The position numbers and the translations under genes are program-made. The notes under the pieces were generated by a model, which searched no databases, was not told the DNA's origin, and worked only from the letters and a program-made list of their open reading frames with translations. A DNA stretch of 64,000 nt from Pisolithus tinctorius (Eukaryota; Basidiomycota; Agaricomycetes; Boletales; Pisolithaceae), in the NCBI GenBank assembly GCA_024663395.1, contig JANFAH010000006.1, forward strand, positions 62,001-126,000, in the 5' to 3' direction. Positions 43,725 to 53,059 of the stretch are shown one piece after another (within the stretch, counting starts at the first letter, position 1; each line of letters starts with the position of its first letter).

Positions 43725-45975
43725 ATGAGTCGAAGCAGGTTCGTCTATCAAGTTGACTGGTGGCGGCCTCTACTAATTAGTATCCCAGACTCTGCACTGG
43801 ACGCATACTCGCGCGCCATCCAAATCAACCCGTACATCTCTGAGGTGTGTCATGTCATCTCACAGCGACTACAGTTGCTAAAGAATACCCAAGCGACTGG
43901 TGGTCAGCTTCCCGCTGCCCCTGGTCCGCAAGACGTTCACCCGAATGCCTATGCTAACCCGTCTACACTTCCACCCGGCTTGAGTGGCCCTCCGCTCCTC
44001 CTTCAGTCGACTTCCACCCGCCCCTTACTTAGGTCCGACTCTAGAGGTCCAGGAAATAACGATAGCCTTCATTTGCCCCCGCCTCCTGTGCCTGTTAGCC
44101 GTGCCTCTCCTCCATTCAGGGGTCCTCCCCCTCCTGTTTCCATCGATGAATCATGGCACCACCTCTCACACCCCACTTGCCCCCATGGATGTCGATCGCC
44201 CCCATCACCGCGACTTCTCTGGCCCTTCCTGGGATAGTGTTGGTCGTGGCCCCGCTGGTCACCCATGTCTCTTGCTGCACCACCCCGTCCCACAACAGCA
44301 GCTCTCGACAGAAGAACTGCGATCTTCCGCCAACCAGGATCTAGCACAGCACTCGGAGTACTTCAACCGCCCACTACGTGTCCCTTCAGGATCCGCGTCA
44401 CCTGCTCCCCATCCCACTTACCCTCGCTCTCCTGTTTCCACCTTCCCGGCCTACCCTCCTCCAAGTCGTCAGCCAATCGAGCCGGCTCAGCCAAGCATTC
44501 CGGCTTCCCAGCATACGCCGCCTTCGTATCCGCGTGAGCTACGTGCAGCAGATCGCGATATGGCCTGGGATCGCCGCGGTCCTCACCCGGAGCACCATCG
44601 TGACTGGGAGGATCGCAACCACCGTGGACGTTCCGAATATCCGACTCACCCTTCGCAGCAACCTTACTACGCCTCCCGTTCCCCAGGACCTTGCCGCGCC
44701 CTGAGTCCCATGGAGACGTCACCTCACTCTGCTCATCACTCGCGGCCTCATTGGGACTCGAAGCCCCCCAGTGGCCCGTCAACCTTTGGGTCCTCCCAAA
44801 AGCGGGCACTGGCACTACGATCCCGCCAGATTCGACGCGTGCGAACGTCCGGTGGAGCGAGACGTGGAGTCGAGAAGGCACTCGAGTTCAGTTGTCAACT
44901 CACCAGAGGCAGTACCTCGCGTTCTGCTACATACAAATATTCGCATGTCTATGTCTCCAGAGCCTTCATCAGCCGACTCGAAGAACAGGAGGAAGCAGCC
45001 GCAACTGGCGAAGGACAAGGATTCGGACACACAAAGTATCGGTGGGTCGATCCCTAGTGATGCCCCGAAGAGGAAGAAGCGTCAACGTCGGGCCAAGGAT
45101 GACTCTGGCTTACCCGCTAATCTACCTGCGTCATTCAAGGTTCCTTCATTCTCAGCGAAGGATGGACAGGACACGACAAGTTCGAGCGGTTCTGGAAATC
45201 GTTCACTATAGCCATCTCCGACTAGTGCCACCCCACGCCTGCTGTCACGAGTGGTAGATGAGGATTATGATGAGGGTGTCGCTGATGCATTAGTTAACTT
45301 GTCCCAGACCCGTCCTGCCGAGCAATCAGCTTCTGCGCATGACAACTACAATGCGACGAGGCACTCGCCGACGCTGTCTAATGCAAGTCGCCACACCATC
45401 AATTCGCTACGCGATGCCGCCCCCCATCGTCGATCTACGTCGTCCTCCAATGGTCCTTCACCTGCTTCGTCCGGAGCGTCATCCCTCAAGCGACTGCTCA
45501 GTCCCACGACGGAGGAAGCAGACAGTAAGCGCACTCTTTTTTTTTTTTTTTTTTTTTTAAATGCTGAATTAAAGTGCGTGAGGGAGCGTTTACCCTATGT
45601 TGCACTATTCTAACTAATTCGACGTACTAGCATGGGCCTCCTGTGGCCTACCAGTCCTTACCAGCGAGCGAATGCCCTAATGGCAGAGCCTAGGGCTCCC
45701 CATTAGTCCGCCATTCCTGCCGGCCGTTTTAGACGCTCTGCCTTGAGGTAAGGTAGGTTTAAGACTTCGGCTAGCCGTTTGAATCTATCTACACATTTAG
45801 TAAGCGCACTCGAGTCAAGAGTGTGAAGCGAGGTAGCGGTTCATCTTCTGGACGACACACCCCTGTTCCATCTCGCTCATCTCGCTCCTTCCGCATACCG
45901 CCCGCGTCACACTCGCCTGATTCTCATCTGCATAACAAGAGTCGCTTGAACACTTCCGAGACAAGGGTTCTCTTT
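43725..45975 (+). pseudogene. CYC8: Captured C-terminal fragment of CYC8/SSN6 corepressor
   Basis: The fragment begins in the last TPR repeat (ALDAYSRAIQINPYISEV), then jumps to ISQRLQLLKNTQATGGQLP and runs through the Pro/Ser-rich tail (LAPMDVDRPHHRD, GRGPAGHPCLLLHHPVPQQQ, then SKNRRKQPQLAKDKD and RVVDEDYDEGVADAL) to SKRTRVKSVKRGSGSSSGRH. Several frameshifts move the homology between frames, and about 35 codons are missing after ISEV. CYC8 with TUP1 is a general transcriptional corepressor. The fragment lies inside the Plavaka ends, downstream of the transposase, so it looks like host-gene capture. A retroinsertion splits it at 45537. Confidence 0.72.
45537..45798 (-). mobile_element. SINE-like or retro-sequence insertion with poly(A) tail
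   Basis: 262 bp beginning with T18 (the poly(A) tail read on the other strand), flanked by a perfect 13-bp direct repeat AGTAAGCGCACTC (45524-45536 and 45799-45811). Removing the insert and one repeat restores the CYC8-like reading ADSKRTRVKSVKRG. Long target duplication plus poly(A) indicates LINE-mediated retrotransposition. Whether the body is a SINE, LINE end or processed RNA I cannot say. Confidence 0.8.
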
Positions 45976-46189
45976 TGATGGATGCATGTATTTTGACTGT
46001 GGTGAGCGCAGGTAAAGACTCAGTGAGCGAGTGCTTGCAGATAGTACTCAAAAGGTGTTAGAACGACCGCGTGGCTGACCGTCTGGGATGCGAACTTGAG
46101 AAGCAGTTAGGCGTTAGGTAGCATATATAACTCGAGTACTAAATGAACAGAGACCCCTGTATATACGGTATATGGCGCGGAATAACACT

Positions 46190-46388
46190 TTCTTTACTAC
46201 TACTACTATCTTGACTAGTTTGACTTTTGAACTTTTCGAGAAATACTATCTTGACTATTTTAACTATTTTGACTAATCTAAACTTTGTCTGTATTGAGTG
46301 TGACCGGAAATAGCCATAATAGTCAAAATAGACAAATAATTCCATAAAAAGCACAGATAGTATTTGGTTAATTTCCTGATGTGACTGC
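46190..46388 (+). repeat. Plavaka right end: subterminal repeats and TIR
   Basis: Repeats of ctatcttgactattt and aatagtcaaaatag type, then the TIR ending around 46381. Confidence 0.7.
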
Positions 46389-47286
46389 GATGAACGTTCC
46401 CTGACCGGCAGAACACTGCTCTCACATATTGGGCGAGGAATCGGGTAAGGAAACGGATGTAGTATAAGCCGTAATCAGTGGCGGAAAATCGCGCCACATC
46501 CATTCTTGAGCTTCCTACGAGGATGCCGAAGACTCACCCTCCTTGGGACCTCAGGGGTCACTGCTTCGTTTTGAGTGCGTTAACTTTGCGCAGGGCGGCA
46601 AGAGATGATACGAAAGCACAAGCATGATTTGCTGGACTTGATTAGACGTCCTTAAGGAAGCACGCAACACAAGGGGGACTGCGACTGCTCTAGGCTATAG
46701 TCAGTAGTCGCATCCCTACTATGCTTACCACGCCTTGCATGCGTCATAAGCGCATCACCATGTCCAGTGAGTTATTACTTGGCTGTTAGCATCAGTTGCT
46801 TCCGGTTGAACTATGATCAGTAGTGGTACGCGCCGTTTTGATGACCTCCAAGCGAACGCTGCACTCTTTTTGCCAGACGGAGATGACTCCAGATCAGTGA
46901 CAGCCCTCGGTGTAGTAGGCTGATCGCTTCTGATCTAGAGATGTTGGGAGCTTCGCAGTTATCAAACGACATCATTTGAAGAACTAGGGAAGGTCATGGG
47001 GTCGTCCCAAGGACGTGGGTTTGTGGAGCAAGAACTACTGTCTTCTGGGCTCTGTTGCGATACAGGTTTCCATACTTGAAATATCAATTCGAGGCCAGAA
47101 CTCCGAGTCTGGTTTGAACATCCTCCACTTGGCAAGACTTCGTCGCTCGTGTTCTACCAGATGGCCGTTCACGTTCGTCAGCTGCAGAACGTTCTCCCTT
47201 GGGCTCCACAGTCCCAGAGGATAAAAGGGACGTGGACAACTGCCCACGTCCTGCAGAGTCGAAACACTTGACAACCCATACTCATT
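46389..47286. other. Intergenic; 3' part is the promoter of inhibitor-like gene 4
   Basis: No gene supported up to about 47040. From there the sequence resembles the 250 bp before gene 2 (shared gatggccgttcacgttcgtc), including a GGATAAAA box near 47219. Confidence 0.55.
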
Positions 47287-47891
47287 ATGCCAAACCGCAT
47301 CAAGCCAAGCAAGAATGCTATCATCTACTCCTTGGTAGATGGGGAACCCTACGTCGGAATTCCCCCCACCAAGCCTGTCACTGTGCCAGTCCTTCTGTAT
47401 GCGAGGGACTCTGTTATCGAACCCCCGACAGTGAGTTCGGTCTTGTCTTCACTCGAATACATTACCCAGTAATTTGACAGTTCGACATGGAACAAGTTGG
47501 AGAGTGCACCTATGTGATCAGTGCCAATGGATACAAGACACAGGACCAGGATGGCCTTCTCGTTGGTTCCATCGACGGAGAAGCTCAGAAATGGCGCATT
47601 GAGTACGCCGAACGTCATGACGCCTACACGTGAGTTAATCGTGTCCGACGTCTTTCCGCAACGTGGTGCCTGACGTACAATGACCTAGCATTGCGAAAGA
47701 GAACGATCGCGGCGTCGGATGGGTCGCTCCAACTGACGACGAACGTCAGGTAGTTTCTGTGACCTGATAGTTGACGGTTGTCATATTTACCTATCGCGTT
47801 TCAGGTTCGGGTTCGGGTTCTCATTGAGGGACCATCTATTCCACCTTTCTACCCGTCGGACGAGTTGTTTAGGTTCAAGTACTCTGATTGA
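47287..47891 (+). CDS. I66 (cospin-type) protease inhibitor-like protein 4
   Basis: 146 residues in four exons (47287-47430, 47481-47629, 47689-47749, 47805-47891), with the same splice positions as genes 2 and 3. It starts MPNRIKPSKNAIIYSLVDG; GWVAP is present; it ends GPSIPPFYPSDELFRFKYSD. Very close to gene 2 in coding sequence, introns and promoter, although now about 16 kb away across the hAT and Plavaka insertions. The TATA-like box is weaker (GGATAAAA). Cytosolic serine protease inhibitor by family; target unknown. Confidence 0.8.
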
Positions 47892-48415
47892 TCAGAAGTG
47901 GAGTGGGTTGCGTACGATTGTGAAGCCCGAAGGCCAGTCTGTTGAACTGTGACAGCATGTATTATGAAAACCTGAATGAACGTTGCCTCAGCGAGCGGTG
48001 TGGAGTTCCAAAGAAAGCTGTTAACTCTTCGAGTGAAATGTAGGTCCCTACAACACATGGAGGAGACACTTGCCAGTATCACTTCGCGGTTTGTAGTACA
48101 TCGTCAAGACGCACTGTTGACAAAACCGTTGAGACTTGCTGTTCATTTTAATATGCACCTGCTTTGTAGCTTGCCGTCCAAAAGTTGGCCTAGTGAACAA
48201 CAGTAAAACATGTCAATCCATCCACCGAGATATTCACCAGCCCCTCAAGCGAAGACAACAAAACATATATTGATCCACAGTAGATACAGTCCATGACAAC
48301 ATTGAAACACCGGATTGTGAAGACGAAGGAGCGTGGGTGAATAGATATATCATGCATGAATGAGGGTAATATGAAGTGATGAGATGAAATATGGAAAACA
48401 AAGAAGTGTCCGCGA
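47892..48415. other. Intergenic, nothing recognised
   Basis: Only short frames. It marks the transition from the repeat-rich half to the conserved gene block. Confidence 0.5.
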
Positions 48416-48974
48416 TCATAGCCTCGTTACAGCCTTGGAATCCAGGGGCATACCTGCAAGTAAATACAGTCGATCAGTGACGGTCGGCCAGGCTCACGAT
48501 TGAGAAACTTCACCAGAGGGGTCGATACCATTCCGGGCAAGGAATTGGTTGTGACGAATCAACCTAGCCTGGTCAAAGCTGCAGGCGGCGCCAATCAATA
48601 TGTGGTGATATCACACAAATCATGGGCAGAAGACTCACTCGACTCGTTCCCTCCGCATTATTTCCAGTACTTCCTGGGTACCACGTTCGTCGAGGCCAGC
48701 TCGCGAGTCACCATCCCTGATGTTTGCCTCGATGTCGAACATGGACGAAGACAGACCGGCTTGGGCCTGACCCGAGAAAGTCGACAGGGGGGTATAATGG
48801 CTCAGGCTTGGGAACATCGACCTGACCTTGGCGGGAACATGGGGAAGGATAGCGGAACGGTAGTGGTACCCAACTGCACTCAGATCAGTCATGTGGTTGG
48901 AGTCCGCAGTACAAGGACGACTCACGCATTACCAGCAATGCCACGGCGGCGAGAAGGGAGAGGTAGAAAATCAT
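48416..48974 (-). CDS. DUF2015/UPF0357 family small membrane-anchored protein
   Basis: 128 residues in four exons (48974-48926, 48873-48639, 48578-48514, 48453-48416), all phases consistent. An N-terminal hydrophobic anchor (MIFYLSLLAAVALLVM) is followed by the conserved family core: MFDIEANIRDGDSRAGLDER, then GTQEVLEIMRRERV, FDQARLIRHNQFLARNGI and DPSGMPLDSKAV. The family is conserved in fungi (yeast Y-named UPF0357 proteins) with no established function. It is divergent from the SMR gene with 253 bp between the start codons. Confidence 0.85.
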
Positions 48975-49227
48975 GGCTATCTGGCCGAGTATTTAAAGAC
49001 TCGCAAGCGAATAGATGTTGGTGGAGACGTCTTCTTCGAAGCGAAAGACAATACACGCACAAGCGAAAGACAAGGAAATCGCTATTAGCACTGCCAGCCT
49101 CAGGGAGTAGTGGGGGCACAGCCACATCTAAATATCACGTGGTTAACGCGAGGCACTTGGCCAATTTACGCGCTCAGGACTCCACCTCATCTTCCCAAGC
49201 GAATATCAGACGTGAATCGTGTACAAC
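48975..49227. promoter_or_regulatory. Shared promoter region of DUF2015 and SMR genes
   Basis: 253 bp between two divergent start codons. No clear TATA was picked out; inferred as bidirectional from position only. Confidence 0.4.
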
Positions 49228-51434
49228 ATGTCGAATAAATTGTTCGATGTCTTGCAGGTGCAGTCACCCGTTTCATAGCTCTGATCAACTAAGCGCTCTG
49301 ATTCTGTCGACAGTCAGAATATTGTCCTCCACTGGACACCTCCCTCTTAGCTGCACTGATCGCAGACTTGCAACCAGACAACAACGATGAGATTTCACCC
49401 TCCCCGCATCAGGTGGCAGCGCTTTGGGCCACTCTGAAAGAACTAGCCAGCCAAGCCACCGAGCAGTACGAAAGCGAACTGCGCGATGAGCTTGACTCTG
49501 CTCATCTTTCTTCTCAGTGCTTCAGCACCGACGAGTCGTGCAGCTCCCCCGGTTTTTACGGAGAAACTGCGGAAAGCTTGACTTCTGAATCCTCTGTACT
49601 TTCAAACCAATCTTTTAGTTCCCCACTGGGCTTTCTGCAAGCCGCGTTACCCCACATACCACCTTCTAAACTTAGGCGCGCCCTGAGCGAAGCTGGCTCC
49701 ACCGACGTTAGCGACGTCGATATGGAATCAATCATGGAAAACATACTGACAAACGAATACATACGCGAACTTGAGGAACGTGGCCTTGACGGCTTAGACG
49801 ACGAAGACCCTTCGCACCTTATCAGTGATGACGCGATTTGGCATCGCGTGGAGCCCAGGAAGAAGGTTGCTTCACCTTCAACAAACGGGAACGTTACGAA
49901 GAAGAAAAATATTCGAAACAAGAGCAAGACTGTCCCGCTGGTTGACATACGCCAGAGACAACATATACCATCACCTGCTCGTGAATCACTATCCACGCCG
50001 GTACCAGACATGTGGACCCAGCTGTCCTCCATTTCTGAACATTTAGCCACACTCCTACCTCCCAATCCACCCAACTTTTTCCAATCTTATTTCCATTCCC
50101 CGAAACATACCTCGCCCGTGAAGGCTGTTCGCGCCGCTCTCTCCGACATCGCGGAGAGAATAAAAAAACCAAAAAGTCCCACTCCCTCGCCGCATTCGGG
50201 AGATACTCTTGTTCTTTTCAATCTTCTGGACGTTATCTGCGAATCCCCGACCTACGCCAGGCTAAACCCCCCACAACGTTCCAACGTCTATTCCGACGTA
50301 CAACTCGCACTTTCAGCGACGCAGGGGCGCGGCGACAACTCCCTCGACATCGTTTGGCTTCTCCTTGAGCTGGAGCTTGATGGCCAAACAGGCAGTCTGG
50401 CGATGGGCGTGTACCACCTTCCGCAGCCTCCCCTTTCCCCGAGCTCACCTTCCGCCGGACTGTCTTCGCCCGTGTCGCCAAGCAAGTCACCAATTCGGGT
50501 GACGAATGCAATGTCACAGTCACCTCCTATCACCAAATGGATACCTCATTCGCCGACTAAAGCAGCGATTTCCAATGCTCCCGATTGGCAGACTGTTGCT
50601 TCTCGCAAACCGCCCCCCGACAACCGTCGGCGATCGCTCTCGTTGTGTATTCCTAGCTACGGTGACCATCCATCTGGTGGGACAGCCAAGGTACGCGGAG
50701 CTGGTAACGGTTTTGGTAAGGGTGGCAAGGGCGACGTGGGAGAGCTCACCTCGGGACGGCGTAACATGCGGAGACATTTGACAGAAAGTTGGATGAAGGA
50801 GAACGAACTATTGCGTGAGGCATCGAGGGCTTGGCGTAGTGGAAACGCGAAATCCAGGGGGGGCGAGATCGCTCAGTATTTTGCTGAGAGAGTGAGTATT
50901 CTGCCTGGTTCCTTTATCTGACCGAGGGCATTCCTGAGTTGGCTGTTCGTGTACTTACGGCAATGGGCCATCATGCAGGCGCGTGAGACGCGTGAACGTG
51001 CAAAACGCGAAGCGCTTGACGAAGCCCGCCATATGGTTGAAACGAAACGGTGCTACGCCTTTCTGTTAGTTCTCCTGCCTTCCCTGATATATTATTCAGG
51101 TATAAAAGCACCGATTCAAACACGCTTGACATCCACGGAACCAATGTGTGGGAAGCCACCACGATTGTCAAAGAAGTCTTGCAGAGGGAAGGCTGCACTC
51201 CTTGCAAGTACATTCCTCTTTGCAACGCATGTGGTTTTTCTAAGTTATTACATTGCGCTTTTCCTTTCTTTTCGTTTGCCAGCTAAACCGCTCAGGATAA
51301 TTACCGGCCGGGGTAACCACTCTGCTAACCGTGTCGGTGTACTCAAACCAGCCGTCAAGAATGCGCTTGTGCGCGACGGATGGAATGTAAGTATATGGGA
51401 AGGCGGACTGGTCGTTCGAGGACGAGGCGTGTGA
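49228..51434 (+). CDS. CUE/DUF1771/SMR domain protein (Cue2/N4BP2-like)
   Basis: 644 residues in five exons (49228-49257, 49314-50891, 50979-51049, 51100-51203, 51283-51434). A CUE-like helix bundle around residues 115-158 (LGFLQAALPHIPPSKLRRAL) is followed by a long Ser/Pro-rich linker, DUF1771 at about 500-560 (REASRAWRSGNAKSRGGEIA) and a C-terminal SMR domain with LDIHGTNVWEA and ITGRGNHS. Proteins of this layout bind ubiquitin through CUE and act as ribosome-linked endonucleases in no-go mRNA decay in yeast; function here is by family. The fourth intron uses a GC donor (gcaagt at 51204), needed to keep the conserved sequence in frame. The start is the only ATG whose short first exon joins in frame. 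Confidence 0.85.
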
Positions 51435-51930
51435 TCTTGTGTCTGTTGAAGATGACAAGTGATGTCAGTAGCGAGGGTCTGTGACCCGATCTCAACGCAC
51501 ATTTCAGTGTATATGCTTTCCTGTCTTGTAGTGCTTGTTGCGTCCGTTATTCCGCTTCCCTGTATGCTTTGATATATCCTGGTGTAACGTAGGATTTACC
51601 CTTCTGCTTGATTTTGTGTACAACAGTGTGGACAATGGAATTACATCGACGGGAATACAGCGAGTGGAACGGCTACACAGCAGATGGAGGAAAGCAGAAA
51701 CGACTCATCCCGTCATCAAGTCTTCCGGGTAGGGAACGCAGCCGTCTGAACAACAATATCGAAATTACTGATGTCTATGTGAGAGGACGAGAGGCTTGCG
51801 ATGAAAGCGTACAATAACGAATCACCGAAGACAGCTTCTCGTCTCTTGGGATAAGGTCAGAATCAAGCGGACCATAGACAGTACTCACCTATGATTATTG
51901 ATATGCGGGGGAGGTCCGAAGAGGTCTAAC
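51435..51930. other. Intergenic between convergent genes
   Basis: A 69-codon plus-strand frame at 51608-51817 shows no recognisable family and is not called. Confidence 0.5.
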
Positions 51931-52831
51931 CTACACCCCACCAGGGGTTGTCTGGAAATCGTACCACATTTTGCCAGCAATCAAATTTAATTCATCGGAG
52001 GATGCCTCCCAATTCTTCGATGCTGCCTTGTGGGACCGTTCATTGACGCTAGTTCTCCGGCCATTGTCACCACGAGGAGGCGGTGGGGTCGACTGAAATT
52101 GTGGCAGGCTGCCAACGAAAGGCCCGTTGGGGGAACGACATTCTAAACCTTCAGGGGTACGAAGAGTTTTGGATGAAGGTCTAAATATACGTAGTCAGCG
52201 AGCGTTTTAGAAAGCGTTGGAAGTGCATATACGCTGTGGAAGGATTATGCTGATGCGTAGCAGGCTTTTTTGGACGGCGCCGGTCATTATCGGACGCAGA
52301 TATAATACCCTTTCGCGAAACACGTCGCGTGCGATTTTCTTTTAGGGTACTAGAGACGGTGCGTGAGGATTTACTCCACCTGGGTTGCGCCGGTTTCTTG
52401 TTTATGGAACAAGATATGGGTCTGGTAATAGTGCCAGGGCGAAAAGGCGACTCCAGAGTGTGAGAAACGTTCCTCTCTGTGATACTAGAGCTCCGTTGTA
52501 TGGGTTTAGGAGGTTCTGCAGACCCCAAACCTCGCGTATCAGACGAGGGACTTCCTTGTACCCTTTTTGCGACCCAGACGCGTCCATTAGAGTGTTTAAC
52601 CTGCCCACCTGTCCGTTCGTCGGGTGCCGGTCGCGTGTGGTCGTCGCACTTGGTCACTCGAAGTGTATGTCGCGAACGCTTAAGCAAGCGCCGCACCATT
52701 TCTGTCCTGCTGATACTATCCATCTCTGGTGGTAATGCTTCCAACGGAGAAGACGGAGTCTTCCCATCGTCGTGCGCCCGCCGTCGTTTCTTCGCGTAGG
52801 TGACTTTGACTTTCATCACGCCTGCCATCAT
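51931..52831 (-). CDS. Hypothetical basic, low-complexity protein
   Basis: 282 residues in two exons (52831-52233 and 52180-51931) joined by a 52-nt intron with a CTGAC branch-like word; total length is an exact multiple of three. It starts MMAGVMKVKVTYAKKRRRAH. It is rich in Arg, Ser, Pro and Lys, with several KKRRR-type clusters that suggest nuclear localisation, and no folded domain that I recognise. The alternative ATG at 52816 would start MKVKVTYAKKRR. It is divergent from the gene at 53060 with 228 bp between starts. Confidence 0.65.
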
Positions 52832-53059
52832 CGTGGAGAGTAGACAGGGGCTGATTAGATAACCAACCAAACAACCGCGCCAATCCAACAAACAATGAAC
52901 GCAATTCCGTACTTGCGGTTGCAGTTTCAAAAAGAAACACAAGACCTGTAAACGAAAAAAAAACTGATATCCTGACAGACCATATCCAGCTGCGGAAAGT
53001 AACTGAAGCTCGGTAATATTGCAGTTACGCTATTTGACACCCATTAATCGCGACTAGCC
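52832..53059. promoter_or_regulatory. Shared promoter region of two divergent genes
   Basis: 228 bp between start codons on opposite strands. Inferred from position; no specific element identified. Confidence 0.4.

Larger units (their letters stand above)
36965..46388. mobile_element. Plavaka-type (CACTA-like) DNA transposon with captured host gene
   Basis: Bounded by inverted ends containing CATCAGGAAATTAA (36971-36984, and reversed at 46368-46381), with looser matches extending a few bases outwards and about 25 bp inwards. It contains the Plavaka transposase (plus), the usual partner gene (minus), a broken CYC8 fragment and AT-rich subterminal arrays. Exact termini and any target duplication are uncertain. 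It lies between inhibitor-like genes 3 and 4. Confidence 0.75.

Noticed and set aside
48500..49390. 296-codon open frame on the plus strand across the DUF2015 gene
   Set aside because: The minus strand carries a four-exon gene with conserved family motifs; the plus frame has none.
51608..51817. Small gene in the interval between the SMR gene and the basic hypothetical gene
   Set aside because: No conserved motif, no clear start context and no splice-supported extension; kept as unassigned.
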